Assembly (NCBI RefSeq): GCF_023195835.1
Contig: NZ_CP096199.1
Location: forward strand, 868,001-932,000
Reading direction: 5' to 3'
DNA from: Vibrio sinaloensis
GTDB lineage: Bacteria > Pseudomonadota > Gammaproteobacteria > Enterobacterales > Vibrionaceae
Length of the DNA: 64,000 nucleotides
In this document: in pieces, positions 8,704 through 18,406 of the stretch
Numbering within the stretch: position 1 is the first letter of the stretch
How the letters are laid out: the number at the start of each line of letters is the position of its first letter
Notes under the pieces: model-generated
What the model was told of the DNA's origin: nothing
The model's input: only the letters and a program-made list of their open reading frames with translations
Databases searched by the model: none
Made by a program: the position numbers and the translations under genes

Positions 8704-9921
8704 ATGGGTGGCAAAACACTCAAACTCGGTGCAGCAATAGTGCTGCTGTGGCTGGTGAGCGTAGTCTTGATCGGTAATAGCTACCGCGCCACATTTACAA
8801 CCAAAGAACACATCTATGAACTTGGCAGTGCGCTACAAGGGGTGAGCGAGGTTTTTTCGCTCGACACGGCCTCGCGCGTTCAACGAGCTGATGAGCAATC
8901 CCTTGATTTGCAGTTGGTCTACGCGCTACGGTTGCAAATTGAAACCCACTACCAAAATCATTGGTTTGTCCCAGCTCCGCAACAACTGTTCTTCACCACC
9001 GATCGCTTCATCGAACAAACCCAAATCTATCTAGACAATAACTTGCAACTGCTGACGCTGGTCGAAAACATGCGCGCGATGAGAGCAAAATACCGGTTTG
9101 ACAGTGAGGTTTCGGCACTATATCTACGTTTGTCGACTAACATACTCGATGCCATTTTTAGCGATAGTGATTCCAGCCCAGATATTTACCGAGAATTGGA
9201 TGAAATTTTTGTCCAGAGCGAAACACTACCATCGCACCAAGCGGATGATTTACAGTCGGTGTTGGCTCAGGTGTCGCGAGTGCTGAGCAGCTATGCGCAA
9301 GCCCAGTACATCCTGCAAAAACTGCTTAATCACGATGTGCACACGCAAATTAATACCATGCGTGTTCAGTTCAACCAACTATTGACAAGCTATGTACTCA
9401 TGGGCGTGGCAGTAAGCCTACTGGCGCTCTGTTTGTTGGCTGGACTGATGATGGTGTTCAGCCGTTCAAAAGCGCCAGCAAGCCAAGTTAGCGATGCATC
9501 TGAGGATAACCTAAAGGACAGTCAGCCTGAACCAAAACAACAACAAGTGGAGAGCAGTGTCATGGCAGAAGCAAAAGTGGAGATGGAGATCGATTTCGAT
9601 AGGATGCTTGAATCTCTAAGTGGCGATTTGGAGTCTGTCTGTATGTTGTTAGAGGTGTTTATTGAAGATCACACTGGCGATGCTGACAACATAATACAAC
9701 TGCTCCAAGCGCAGCAGCCTCAGGAGGCTCAGCGCAAAGCACACAGTTTAAAAGGTGTGGGCGGCAATCTCGGTGCGATGAAACTGCGTGATAGTGCGAG
9801 CCAAGTTGAAGCGGCGATAAAATCGGGCCAGACGCCCACAGCAGACACCATGAACGAGCTGAAGTTACGGCTCGATCGAGCCATCGTTCAGGCTGCGGAG
9901 TTTTTACAGCGACAGCAATAG
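8704..9921 (+). CDS. Membrane protein with C-terminal histidine phosphotransfer (Hpt) domain
   Basis: 405 residues: membrane segment at about 8-25, a periplasmic helical region to about 229, a second membrane segment at 230-252, a Gln/Glu-rich linker, and an Hpt domain at about 300-405. The phosphorylatable histidine is His347 in AHSLKGVGGNLGA, a normal Hpt motif. No kinase (HATPase) or receiver domain is present, and none is encoded next to it. Hpt domains relay phosphate between a hybrid kinase and a response regulator; here the Hpt is tied to its own two-helix membrane sensor, which is unusual. It may have come from a hybrid kinase that lost its middle. Partner kinase unknown. Start ATG follows GGGAACAGC. 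Confidence 0.8.
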   Translation: MGGKTLKLGAAIVLLWLVSVVLIGNSYRATFTTKEHIYELGSALQGVSEVFSLDTASRVQRADEQSLDLQLVYALRLQIETHYQNHWFVPAPQQLFFTTDRFIEQTQIYLDNNLQLLTLVENMRAMRAKYRFDSEVSALYLRLSTNILDAIFSDSDSSPDIYRELDEIFVQSETLPSHQADDLQSVLAQVSRVLSSYAQAQYILQKLLNHDVHTQINTMRVQFNQLLTSYVLMGVAVSLLALCLLAGLMMVFSRSKAPASQVSDASEDNLKDSQPEPKQQQVESSVMAEAKVEMEIDFDRMLESLSGDLESVCMLLEVFIEDHTGDADNIIQLLQAQQPQEAQRKAHSLKGVGGNLGAMKLRDSASQVEAAIKSGQTPTADTMNELKLRLDRAIVQAAEFLQRQQ

Positions 9922-9930
9922 GTTAAAAAG

Positions 9931-9953
9931 GCGCCTCGTTTGAGGCGCTTTCT
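9931..9953. terminator. Bidirectional terminator between convergent genes
   Basis: Stem GCGCCTC (9931-9937) / GAGGCGC (9942-9948) with A-rich sequence before and TTTCT after, in the 34 bp between the Hpt gene and the antiporter gene; usable from both sides. Confidence 0.8.
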
Positions 9954-9955
9954 AA

Positions 9956-11392
9956 TTAAGCAGATTGTTTAGCGAGTTGTGCTTGAGGCTCTGGTTGGCA
10001 TGACGGCGCGCTAGGTTCACATTTATCGACGAACCAACCCATATATGAGGTCACGATAGTCACTATGATGCATATAAAGCTTAGCCACATAAATGGCGCG
10101 TAGGAGAGCGTGGCAACACCGAGGATACTAGCCATATAGATGCCGTTGTCGCTCCAAGGGACCATGCCCGATGTTAAGGTGCCGCCGAACTCAGCATTGC
10201 GCGATAAGTTTTTACGTTGGTAGCCCAAGCGGTCGTAGTTTTTCGCACATATTTTGGGCGTGAGGATCAGCGAAACATACATCGCCGAACCAAATACGTT
10301 ACCCATAAATGCGGTACCTATGGTGCTCGTTGCCAACGAGCCCGCGCTCTGTACGCGACGCTCAAACAGCTTTGCAATCGTTTCGAGCAGTCCTACCTTA
10401 TCCAAAAGCCCACCAAAGCCAAGACCAAAGACAATCACCGCCACTGAGCCGAGCATCGATGACATGCCGCCACGATTCAAAATCGAATCGATAAAGCTCA
10501 CGCCTGACTCAATCTCAAATGGCGCCCAAGCCGTGTTGAATGCTTGCAGGAAGTCGACATCTTGTATCATTACTGCCCAGATAATGCCGAGTAACGAGCC
10601 AAAGCTGATAACAGGGAACGAAGGCATGCGCATCGCAAGTAGGCCGAGGACAATAATCACAGGAACAAATGAGTAAGGCGTAATGTAGAACTGTTGTTCC
10701 ATCGCCTGAATCACTGACTGCACTTGCGACATATCGACGTTGCCAGCGTAGTGAAATCCAAACGCGGTAAACATAATGCCCGTGATTATGTAGCTGATTA
10801 ACGCTATCGGCAGCATGCCTTTGATGTGTTCCATTACTTCAACATTTGACATCGAAGAGGCCAAAATGACGGAGTCGGAAAGCGGCGACAGTTTGTCGCC
10901 AAAGTAACAACCAGATAGAACCGCGCCAGCAGTGATAGGAGCGGGTACACCTAATCCTTGACCGATCCCCATCATGGCAATGCCAGCGGTACCCGCCGCT
11001 CCCCAAGAAGTCCCTGTGGCTAAGGCAGTCAGTGAACAGATGATCATCGTCGCCAGCAGGAAAATGGAGGGGTGAATGGCGTTAAGTCCATAGTAAATAA
11101 TGGTTGGAACGATACCGCCAGATATCCAAGTACCCACTAAGGCCCCAACGGCAAGCAGAATCAATACCGCCCCTAGACCGTTAGAAATGCCGTTGAGCGC
11201 AGCCTTCTCTAGCTGCTTGTATTGGTGACCCAAATGGATGCCAAGTAGCATGATAATGAACCAGCCAATGTATAGGGCCAGTTGAATTGGGAGATTAAGC
11301 TTTGCGGTGAAAGAAAATGCCAGCAGCAGAAATAATCCAAGTGAGACAACCACCTGCAATAAGCTTGGCAGGCGCGGGGATTGTTGTGTCAT
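9956..11392 (-). CDS. NhaC-family Na+/H+ antiporter-type transporter
   Basis: 478-residue polytopic membrane protein (about 11-12 hydrophobic segments) of the NhaC ion transporter family. The conserved block ATGTSWGAAGTAGIAM followed by AVLSGCYFGDKLSPLSD is typical. The start is the ATG at 11392, preceded by AGAGG; a longer open frame to 11437 adds 15 residues with no support. Members exchange Na+ for H+, or malate/lactate or amino acids with Na+; the substrate is not settled by sequence. The neighbour asd (lysine/threonine/methionine pathway) is divergent, but I see no lysine riboswitch in the shared region. Confidence 0.85.
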   Translation of the reverse strand: MTQQSPRLPSLLQVVVSLGLFLLLAFSFTAKLNLPIQLALYIGWFIIMLLGIHLGHQYKQLEKAALNGISNGLGAVLILLAVGALVGTWISGGIVPTIIYYGLNAIHPSIFLLATMIICSLTALATGTSWGAAGTAGIAMMGIGQGLGVPAPITAGAVLSGCYFGDKLSPLSDSVILASSMSNVEVMEHIKGMLPIALISYIITGIMFTAFGFHYAGNVDMSQVQSVIQAMEQQFYITPYSFVPVIIVLGLLAMRMPSFPVISFGSLLGIIWAVMIQDVDFLQAFNTAWAPFEIESGVSFIDSILNRGGMSSMLGSVAVIVFGLGFGGLLDKVGLLETIAKLFERRVQSAGSLATSTIGTAFMGNVFGSAMYVSLILTPKICAKNYDRLGYQRKNLSRNAEFGGTLTSGMVPWSDNGIYMASILGVATLSYAPFMWLSFICIIVTIVTSYMGWFVDKCEPSAPSCQPEPQAQLAKQSA

Positions 11393-11822
11393 AAGGGGGC
11401 CTCTAATGATAGTTATGAACGCACACGAATAAACCAAGGGTTAAAAAGGTGTGGACAGCTTTTTTATAGGAATGGTGCGCACTCTATATTAATAAGTGGA
11501 TTATTTCGAATTAAACTGCATTTACTTTGTTTTGTGTCTAACTTTTTCTTTTAAATTGGCGTATTGTTTTTCTAAGGGTTAAATTTAGCAAAGCAAAGTG
11601 TTTTCTGGGTGTGAATGATTTGTAGCACATGTTTTTATTATGGTTCAGTGTTGAGAGCTCTTTGCTTGGCAATGAATCACGTTCGAAAAGTGGCTTTAAA
11701 ACAAGATAGCTCCCTTGCGTGTGTAAAAATTAACCATTTAACACGATTTTCCTTGAGATTTTACTGCGAACAATGAATATTGACGTATTCCCTTTTGAAT
11801 ATGATTACATGGAGAGTTGAGA
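11393..11822. other. Intergenic region between nhaC-type gene and asd (430 bp)
   Basis: AT-rich divergent control region. I looked for a lysine riboswitch, a leader peptide and a terminator/antiterminator and saw none. GGAGAG at 11811-11816 is the asd ribosome site. No ORF of note. Confidence 0.5.
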
Positions 11823-12938
11823 ATGAGAGTAGGTTTAGTCGGTTGGCGTGGCATGGTGGGGTCGGTCCTAATGCAGCGCATGGTAGAAGAAAAAGATTTC
11901 GACCTAATTGAACCGGTATTTTACAGCACATCTCAGGTCGGTATTCCAGCGCCAAACTTGGGCAAAGAAGCGGGCCTACTGCAAGACGCGTTTGATATTG
12001 AGAGCCTGAAGCAACTCGATGCCGTTATCACCTGTCAAGGTGGCAGCTACACAGAAAAAGTCTACCCAGCACTGCGTCAGGCAGGTTGGAAAGGATATTG
12101 GATCGATGCCGCGTCGACACTGCGTATGGCCCAAGACTCAATCATCACCCTAGATCCCGTTAACCTAGCTCAGATTCAGCAAGGTATTCACGCCGGTACG
12201 AACACCTTTGTCGGTGGTAACTGTACAGTGAGCCTAATGTTAATGGGTCTGGGTGGCCTGTTTGAAAAAGGCCTGGTGGAATGGACGAGTGCCATGACCT
12301 ATCAAGCTGCTTCAGGCGCCGGTGCGCAAAATATGCGTGAACTGATTTCTCAGATGGGTGTGATTAATGACTCAGTCAGCAGCGAGCTGGCTAATCCATC
12401 AAGTTCGATTTTGGATATCGACAAGAAAGTGGCTGATACGATGCGTTCAGCTCAGTTCCCAACCGACAAATTTGGCGTTCCTTTGGCGGGTTCATTAATC
12501 CCTTGGATTGATGTGAAGCGCGAAAATGGTCAAAGTAAAGAAGAGTGGAAGGCGGGAGTCGAAGCGAACAAGATTTTAGGCTTCCAGGATGCACCGGTGC
12601 CAATTGATGGTACCTGTGTTCGTATCGGAGCGATGCGTTGTCACTCTCAGGCCTTAACCATTAAGCTTAAGCAGAACGTGCCAATGGATGAGATCGAAGA
12701 GATGATCGCAACACACAATGATTGGGTGAAAGTGATTCCAAACGATCGAGACATCACAGCGCAAGAGCTCACTCCGGCTAAAGTCACTGGGACACTCTCT
12801 ATCCCGGTTGGTCGTTTACGCAAGATGGCAATGGGCGATGACTTCCTAAACGCATTCACCGTCGGTGACCAACTACTTTGGGGTGCCGCTGAACCTTTGC
12901 GTCGTACCTTGCGCATTATCTTAAATGAAAAGGCATAA
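11823..12938 (+). CDS. asd: Aspartate-semialdehyde dehydrogenase
   Basis: Reduces aspartyl phosphate to aspartate semialdehyde with NADPH, the branch point toward lysine/diaminopimelate, threonine and methionine. 371 residues, close to the E. coli enzyme (367). The N-terminal NADP-binding segment [14 protein letters not shown] and the active-site Cys134 in GGNCTVSLM are intact. The start is the ATG at 11823 with GGAGAG seven bases before; a TTG six bases earlier is not needed. Monocistronic, with a strong terminator after it. Confidence 0.97.
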   Translation: MRVGLVGWRGMVGSVLMQRMVEEKDFDLIEPVFYSTSQVGIPAPNLGKEAGLLQDAFDIESLKQLDAVITCQGGSYTEKVYPALRQAGWKGYWIDAASTLRMAQDSIITLDPVNLAQIQQGIHAGTNTFVGGNCTVSLMLMGLGGLFEKGLVEWTSAMTYQAASGAGAQNMRELISQMGVINDSVSSELANPSSSILDIDKKVADTMRSAQFPTDKFGVPLAGSLIPWIDVKRENGQSKEEWKAGVEANKILGFQDAPVPIDGTCVRIGAMRCHSQALTIKLKQNVPMDEIEEMIATHNDWVKVIPNDRDITAQELTPAKVTGTLSIPVGRLRKMAMGDDFLNAFTVGDQLLWGAAEPLRRTLRIILNEKA

Positions 12939-12971
12939 CCTGAAGTAAACTTGCCTAGCTTTAAAAAAGGG

Positions 12972-13000
12972 CCCTACTATTTTTAGTAGGGTCTTTTTAT
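12972..13000 (+). terminator. Terminator of asd
   Basis: Stem CCCTACTA (12972-12979) / TAGTAGGG (12984-12991), 4-nt loop, then CTTTTTATTTT. Confidence 0.9.
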
Positions 13001-13021
13001 TTTAGATTTTTTGGGAGAGGG

Positions 13022-13432
13022 ATGAGCGCTTCAAGAATACTATTTGCCGCCTTAGCCGCTTTGCTCGCATGGCTTGCGACTCATGTGTTGGTTGAAAAAG
13101 CGCTGCTAGTGACAGCGATACTCATATGCCCAGAGGGACTTGGCAGCGGCGGTGAGTGCCACGTTAGCTGGTGGAGCAATGTGTCTCGCACTTTTGTGGT
13201 ATTCGGTGTCGGGCTCTCTGCGATGGCCACCATAGGTGCGGCGGCATGGGTGGGTAAAGCCGACATATACAGAGTCTCTAGAGTGACTTACGTTTTAGGC
13301 ATGGTCGCCGCAAGTGCACTGGTCATTACCACAGGGTTTAGTGGGCTAGTTCTGGCTTGCTGGTTTAGTGCACTTTGCGCAGGCTGGTTAATGGTGAAAT
13401 GGTTAGATTCACAGCCTCATCTCTTCAACTAA
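13022..13432 (+). CDS. Hypothetical four-helix membrane protein
   Basis: 136 residues with four hydrophobic segments (about 5-30, 58-78, 88-106, 110-128). Between the first two lies a loop with two cysteines (ICPEGLGSGGECHV) that could form a disulfide outside the membrane. I do not recognise the family. The ATG is preceded by a strong GGGAGAGGG. It starts 31 bp after the asd T-run and is convergent with the potassium-channel gene. Confidence 0.7.
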   Translation: MSASRILFAALAALLAWLATHVLVEKALLVTAILICPEGLGSGGECHVSWWSNVSRTFVVFGVGLSAMATIGAAAWVGKADIYRVSRVTYVLGMVAASALVITTGFSGLVLACWFSALCAGWLMVKWLDSQPHLFN

Positions 13433-13441
13433 GTCGGTTTG

Positions 13442-14284
13442 TTATTTGTTGGCAGGCACAACGCGTTTATCGGGATCCGCAAGCTCACTTCCACAATGTT
13501 TACAATGCATCGCATCGGGGTCATGCCCAGATTTAGAACAATTTGGGCACTTGACCAAGGTTTTATGCGAGTTCATCTCTTGGGTGAGTTCGGTTGTAAT
13601 GATTCCGGTGGGAACCGCTATTATGGAGTAACCTAGCAGCATAGTTAACGCAGCCACGCCCTTGCCAAGCGGTGTTTGTGGGACGAGATCACCGTAACCC
13701 ACTGTGGTGATGGTAACGATGGCCCAGTAAATACTCTGAGGAATACTGGTAAAGCCATTCTTTGGTCCTTCAATCACATAAATGAGTGCGCCAAAAATCG
13801 TGACCAAAATAGCTACGGTACTAAAAAAAATAAAAATTTTGCGTCTCGCCATCAGCAGTGAGCGCAACAGTAGATTGGAATCTTGTAAATAGCGAACCAG
13901 TTTTAGCACTCGGAAAATGCGCATGATCCTTAAAGCCCGAATCACCCCCATAAACGACGCACCTGGAAAAAAGATCGCCAGATAGGTAGGAAGTATGGCG
14001 AGTAGGTCGACCACACCATAAAAACTCTTTGCGTAGGCAACTGGACGTGGTGAGCAGTACAACCTGAGCAGGTATTCCACGGTAAAGAGAGCGGTGAAGC
14101 TGTATTCTATATACCTCAGCTCGGTTCCCAAGTGAGAGCGAATAGAGGGAATAGACTCTAAAAGTAACACGATCAGTGATGAAACAATGGCAACAATAAG
14201 CGCAATGTCGAAAGCGCGACCCGCTTTGGTGTGAGTGCCAAAAATGATGATGTATAGATGATGCTTTAAAGAGTGTCTAGGCAT
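13442..14284 (-). CDS. Voltage-gated-type potassium channel with C-terminal zinc ribbon
   Basis: 280-residue ion transporter (six transmembrane helices plus pore). The arginine-bearing S4 segment RALRIMRIFRVLKLVRYL acts as voltage sensor in the family, and the selectivity filter TVGYGD is at residues 194-199, predicting K+ selectivity. Instead of an RCK/TrkA-N domain, the C-terminus carries a short zinc ribbon with two CxxC pairs (CPNC and CKHC, about residues 244-263). It likely forms a homotetramer in the inner membrane. ATG at 14284. Its 3' end lies 9 bp from the convergent small membrane gene. Confidence 0.9.
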   Translation of the reverse strand: MPRHSLKHHLYIIIFGTHTKAGRAFDIALIVAIVSSLIVLLLESIPSIRSHLGTELRYIEYSFTALFTVEYLLRLYCSPRPVAYAKSFYGVVDLLAILPTYLAIFFPGASFMGVIRALRIMRIFRVLKLVRYLQDSNLLLRSLLMARRKIFIFFSTVAILVTIFGALIYVIEGPKNGFTSIPQSIYWAIVTITTVGYGDLVPQTPLGKGVAALTMLLGYSIIAVPTGIITTELTQEMNSHKTLVKCPNCSKSGHDPDAMHCKHCGSELADPDKRVVPANK

Positions 14285-14333
14285 GATAGAGCAAGCTTGT
14301 TTTTGGTTACTCTATCATACTCTAATCTCCAGA

Positions 14334-14972
14334 TTAGGCTAACCCCGGAAAGAGGTTGCGCAGACCGTTGGCAATAAACTCAATCCCTAGTGCACCGAGG
14401 ATCAAACCCATAATACGCGTAATGACGTTGATGCCGGTTTGTCCGAGAAAACGGACGATCAAAGGTGCTGAACGAAACAGTAGCCACGTGCACAAAGCAA
14501 ACACAACAATAGTAAAGATGATGCCCATGGTATCGAACATGCCAGGATAACGTGAGCCGTAAACGATGGTCGAACTGATCGCACCTGGCCCTGCCATTAG
14601 CGGCATCGCAAGGGGAACCACACCAATCTGCTCGCGGCTAATGGATTCGGTTTTTTCCTGCTTGTTCTGTTTGTCTTCACCAAGCTTACCGCTCATCATC
14701 GAAAACGCGATACTCAGTAGCAATAAACCACCAGCGACGCGAAACGAATCGAGTGAAATACTGAACATATCCAGCAGCATTTGGCCAGCCATTAAGGAAA
14801 CCACAAGAATGATGGCCACCGCTAGATTGGCGGTCACCGCGGTTTTATTCTTCTCTTCTTGCGTCATGTGACCGGTCAGAGAGACAAAAACCGGCATGAT
14901 TCCGACTGGGTTGACTGCAGCGACTAAGCCGAGAAAAAACTGCAAGAAAATTGCGATTTCAAAGGTTTGCAT
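14334..14972 (-). CDS. MarC family integral membrane protein
   Basis: 212 residues with six hydrophobic segments; the N-terminal segment LGLVAAVNPVGIMPVFVSLTG and the central PLAMPLMAGPGAISSTIVYG are hallmark repeats of the MarC/UPF0056 family. Despite its name the family has no proven role in drug resistance; transport of small molecules is suspected. The ATG at 14972 gives a standard N-terminus (MQTFEIAIFLQF); an upstream TTG at 14990 is also open. It lies just upstream of and in the same direction as the channel gene (49 bp), so the two could be cotranscribed. Confidence 0.88.
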   Translation of the reverse strand: MQTFEIAIFLQFFLGLVAAVNPVGIMPVFVSLTGHMTQEEKNKTAVTANLAVAIILVVSLMAGQMLLDMFSISLDSFRVAGGLLLLSIAFSMMSGKLGEDKQNKQEKTESISREQIGVVPLAMPLMAGPGAISSTIVYGSRYPGMFDTMGIIFTIVVFALCTWLLFRSAPLIVRFLGQTGINVITRIMGLILGALGIEFIANGLRNLFPGLA

Positions 14973-14990
14973 TAGCGTTATCCACAACAA

Positions 14991-15610
14991 GGGAACATAG
15001 GGAACAGGTGATGGGCGAAATATAGTCTAAATCATGGCAACACACGAATGAAAAAAACTAACTTCAAACAGATTTCATTACTGAGAAAACCTTATACTTA
15101 AAGAAATCGTAAATACAAATGACATACTTTGTTACGTACAATGTCGCTCTAACACGGCATCGATTTACACAAACGTTAACATTCGCACATTTTCGATAAA
15201 AAAAGTCTGTGGTAGTAGAGGAAATGGGTGGTGAGATATACTCTCAGTAGCACAAGGTTTATGAACTACATGTAAGTTTGTGGTCAAAAAATGAAACTTT
15301 TTTACAGTTTGTTGGAAAATTTCTGATTATATTGTTTGTTTGCTTCTTTTTTGTTCAGTAATTGTTTTCGTTATTGTGTAAATAATTCAATGATTTAGGT
15401 TGTGCCATTGTGGTAAACCACGAGGAAGTTGATAGATCACGGTTGAGAACTGATCCATGTCAATTTTTTTCATACTGTGAAATATTATACTCAGCTCTGA
15501 AAGCAATTTACTAAGAGTGTTGTTGAAGCGAGCACTGGCAAACAGTACCAACAATGACCAATACGCTTAATAAAAAGTTTTTAATATTTGTTAATTTTAG
15601 GAGAACCCCT
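14991..15610 (+). promoter_or_regulatory. Long AT-rich control region upstream of adhE
   Basis: About 620 bp without a gene. Contains a 12-bp palindrome GTGGTAAACCAC (15410-15421), an imperfect repeat TTTCA-5-TGAAA (15467-15481) and an AT-rich -10-like TATTATACT region near 15482-15490. I found no good FNR box (TTGAT-N4-ATCAA). A long untranslated leader of 100 nt or more is likely. An in-frame ATG at 15554 would extend AdhE by 19 residues but has no good ribosome site. Confidence 0.5.
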
Positions 15611-18313
15611 ATGCCTGTAACTAATATGGCTGAACTAGATGCAATGATTGCTCGCGTTAAGAAAGCGCAAGAAGAGTTCGCTACTTTCTCTCAAGAGCAA
15701 GTAGATGCAATCTTCCGCGCTGCGTCTCTTGCAGCTAACCAAGCTCGTATCCCGCTAGCTCAACAAGCGGTTGAAGAATCTGGTATGGGTATTGTTGAAG
15801 ATAAAGTAATCAAGAACCACTTCGCTTCTGAGTTTATCTACAACAAATACAAAGATGAAAAAACCTGTGGCATCCTAGAAGAGGATGACAACCTAGGTAC
15901 TATGACTATCGCAGAGCCTGTAGGCATCATCTGTGGTATCGTCCCAACCACTAACCCTACTTCTACTGCAATCTTCAAATCTCTTATCTCTCTGAAGACT
16001 CGTAACGGTATCATCTTCTCGCCACACCCACGTGCGAAGAACTCAACTAACGATGCAGCTAAACTGGTTCTAGATGCAGCAGTAGCAGCAGGTGCTCCAA
16101 AAGACATCATCGGTTGGATTGACCAGCCATCTGTAGAGCTTTCTAACGCTCTAATGAAGCACGATGACATCGCTCTTATCCTTGCAACTGGTGGTCCAGG
16201 CATGGTTAAAGCTGCTTACTCTTCTGGTAAGCCAGCAATCGGTGTAGGTGCAGGTAACGTTCCTGTTGTTATCGACGAAACCGCTGACATCAAACGTGCA
16301 GTCGCTTCTATCCTAATGTCTAAGACTTTCGATAACGGCGTAGTATGTGCTTCTGAGCAGGCTGCAATCGTTGTTGACGAAGTGTACGACGAAGTGAAAG
16401 AGCGTTTCGCTTCTCACAAAGCTTACGTACTAAGCAAAGCTGAAGCTGAGAAAGTGCGTAAAGTACTTCTTATCGACGGCGCGCTAAACGCGAAAATCGT
16501 TGGTCAGCCAGCGCCAGCAATCGCTGAAATGGCAGGTGTTAAAGTTCCAGCAGACACTAAAGTTCTTGTAGGTGAAGGTCTAGGTAAAGTGTCTTACGAT
16601 GACGCATTTGCTCACGAGAAACTATCTCCAACTCTAGGTCTATTCCGTGCTGACAACTTCGAAGACGCAGTGGCTCAAGCGGTAACTATGGTTGAGATCG
16701 GTGGTATCGGTCACACGTCTGGTCTATACACTAACCAAGACGTTAACGCAGACCGCATCCGTTACTTCGGTGACAAGATGAAGACGGCTCGTATCCTAAT
16801 CAACATCCCGACTACTCACGGTGGTATCGGTGACCTGTACAACTTTAACGTTGCACCTTCTCTAACTCTAGGTTGTGGTTCATGGGGTGGTAACTCTATC
16901 TCTGAGAACGTAGGTCCTAAGCACCTAATCAACAAGAAAACTGTAGCGAAGCGAGCTGAAAACATGTTGTGGCACAAACTACCTAAGTCTATCTACTTCC
17001 GTCGCGGTAGCCTTCCAATCGCTCTTAGCGACCTAGAAGGTAAGAAACGCGCATTCCTAGTTACTGACCGTTTCCTATTCAACAACGGTTACGCGGATGA
17101 CGTAGTTAGCCTGCTTAAAGCTCAAGGTATGGAAGTTCAAACTTTCTTCGACGTAGAAGCGGATCCAACGCTATCTGTCGTAGAGAAAGGTGCTGAAGCA
17201 ATGAAGAGCTTCCAGCCAGACACTATCATCGCACTAGGTGGTGGTTCTCCGATGGATGCTGCGAAAATCATGTGGGTTATGTACGAGCACCCAGACACGC
17301 ACTTCGAAGAACTTGCAATGCGCTTTATGGACATCCGTAAACGTATCTACAAGTTCCCTAAAATGGGCCAAAAAGCTGAGCTTGTATGTATCACGACTAC
17401 TTCAGGTACGGGTTCAGAAGTTACACCATTCGCGGTTGTTACTGACGACAAGACTGGTGCTAAGTACCCACTAGCAGACTACGAAATCACGCCAAACATG
17501 GCTATCGTTGATGCTAACCTAGTGATGAACATGCCTAAGTCTCTAACAGCGTTCGGTGGTTACGATGCCGTTACTCACGCTCTAGAAGCTTACGTATCTG
17601 TTCTTGCGAACGAATACTCAGATGGTCAAGCTCTACAAGCACTTAAGATGCTTAAAGAGTACCTACCATCAAGCTACGCGAACGGTGCAGGCGACCCAAT
17701 CGCTCGTGAAAAAGTACACAACGCAGCCACTATCGCTGGTGTAGCATTCGCGAACGCATTCCTAGGTGTTTGTCACTCTATGGCGCACAAGATTGGTGCT
17801 GAGTTCCACCTACCACACGGTCTGGCGAACGCACTACTAATCTCAAACGTGGTACGTTACAACGCGAACGACAACCCAACTAAGCAAACTGCGTTCTCTC
17901 AATACGACCGCCCACAAGCACGTCGTCGTTACGCTGAAGTTGCTGACCACCTAGGCCTAAGCCAAGAAGGTGACCGCACTGCTCAGAAGATCGAACGTCT
18001 ACTAGCATGGTTGGATGAACTAAAAGCTAACCTAGACATCCCAATGTCTATCCAAGCGGCAGGTGTTGCAGAGTCTGACTTCCTAGCTAAGCTTGATGAG
18101 CTAGCGGTAGAAGCGTTCGATGACCAGTGTACTGGTGCGAACCCACGTTACCCTCTAATCACTGAGCTAAAAGAAGTTCTAAAAGCTTCTTACTACGGTA
18201 AAGCGTTTGTTGAAGGTGAAACTTTCGAAGGTACAACAGTTATCAAGAAGAAAGCAGACCAAGAAGCAGCAAAAGCTGAACCAAAAGCGAAGAAAGCGAA
18301 AGCTGAAGCATAA
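15611..18313 (+). CDS. adhE: Bifunctional acetaldehyde-CoA / alcohol dehydrogenase
   Basis: Converts acetyl-CoA to ethanol in two NADH-dependent steps during fermentation; forms long helical filaments (spirosomes) in the cytoplasm. 900 residues starting at the ATG at 15611 (MPVTNMAELD), with AGGAGA before it. N-terminal aldehyde dehydrogenase half with catalytic Cys246 (GVVCASEQ), then an iron-dependent alcohol dehydrogenase half from about residue 450 with GGGSPMDAAK and the metal-binding HSMAHKIGAEFHLPHG. The C-terminus ends in an Ala/Lys/Glu tail, as in E. coli. Codon use is strongly biased, fitting a highly expressed gene. The catalytic sites appear intact. Confidence 0.98.
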   Translation: MPVTNMAELDAMIARVKKAQEEFATFSQEQVDAIFRAASLAANQARIPLAQQAVEESGMGIVEDKVIKNHFASEFIYNKYKDEKTCGILEEDDNLGTMTIAEPVGIICGIVPTTNPTSTAIFKSLISLKTRNGIIFSPHPRAKNSTNDAAKLVLDAAVAAGAPKDIIGWIDQPSVELSNALMKHDDIALILATGGPGMVKAAYSSGKPAIGVGAGNVPVVIDETADIKRAVASILMSKTFDNGVVCASEQAAIVVDEVYDEVKERFASHKAYVLSKAEAEKVRKVLLIDGALNAKIVGQPAPAIAEMAGVKVPADTKVLVGEGLGKVSYDDAFAHEKLSPTLGLFRADNFEDAVAQAVTMVEIGGIGHTSGLYTNQDVNADRIRYFGDKMKTARILINIPTTHGGIGDLYNFNVAPSLTLGCGSWGGNSISENVGPKHLINKKTVAKRAENMLWHKLPKSIYFRRGSLPIALSDLEGKKRAFLVTDRFLFNNGYADDVVSLLKAQGMEVQTFFDVEADPTLSVVEKGAEAMKSFQPDTIIALGGGSPMDAAKIMWVMYEHPDTHFEELAMRFMDIRKRIYKFPKMGQKAELVCITTTSGTGSEVTPFAVVTDDKTGAKYPLADYEITPNMAIVDANLVMNMPKSLTAFGGYDAVTHALEAYVSVLANEYSDGQALQALKMLKEYLPSSYANGAGDPIAREKVHNAATIAGVAFANAFLGVCHSMAHKIGAEFHLPHGLANALLISNVVRYNANDNPTKQTAFSQYDRPQARRRYAEVADHLGLSQEGDRTAQKIERLLAWLDELKANLDIPMSIQAAGVAESDFLAKLDELAVEAFDDQCTGANPRYPLITELKEVLKASYYGKAFVEGETFEGTTVIKKKADQEAAKAEPKAKKAKAEA

Positions 18314-18374
18314 GTAAGACTTCGTTTGAGATAGGTTTTCGCTAGCACGAAACCTAGAAATCGGGAAAAAGAAC

Positions 18375-18406
18375 AAGCCCCAGTCGCAAGACTGGGGCTT
18401 TTTTTT
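18375..18406 (+). terminator. Terminator of adhE
   Basis: Near-perfect 11-bp stem (18375-18385 / 18390-18400, AAGCCCCAGTC / GACTGGGGCTT) with a GCAA tetraloop and eight T after it. Confidence 0.94.

Noticed and set aside
10254..10676. Long open frame (140 codons) opposite the NhaC-type gene
   Set aside because: Antisense shadow of a conserved membrane protein; no ribosome site or recognisable content.
11393..11822. Lysine riboswitch between nhaC-type gene and asd
   Set aside because: None of the conserved lysine-element blocks could be found on either strand.
15370..15440. FNR or Rex site upstream of adhE (TTGTGTAAATAATTCAA)
   Set aside because: Half-sites are spaced wrongly for FNR and match Rex only partly.
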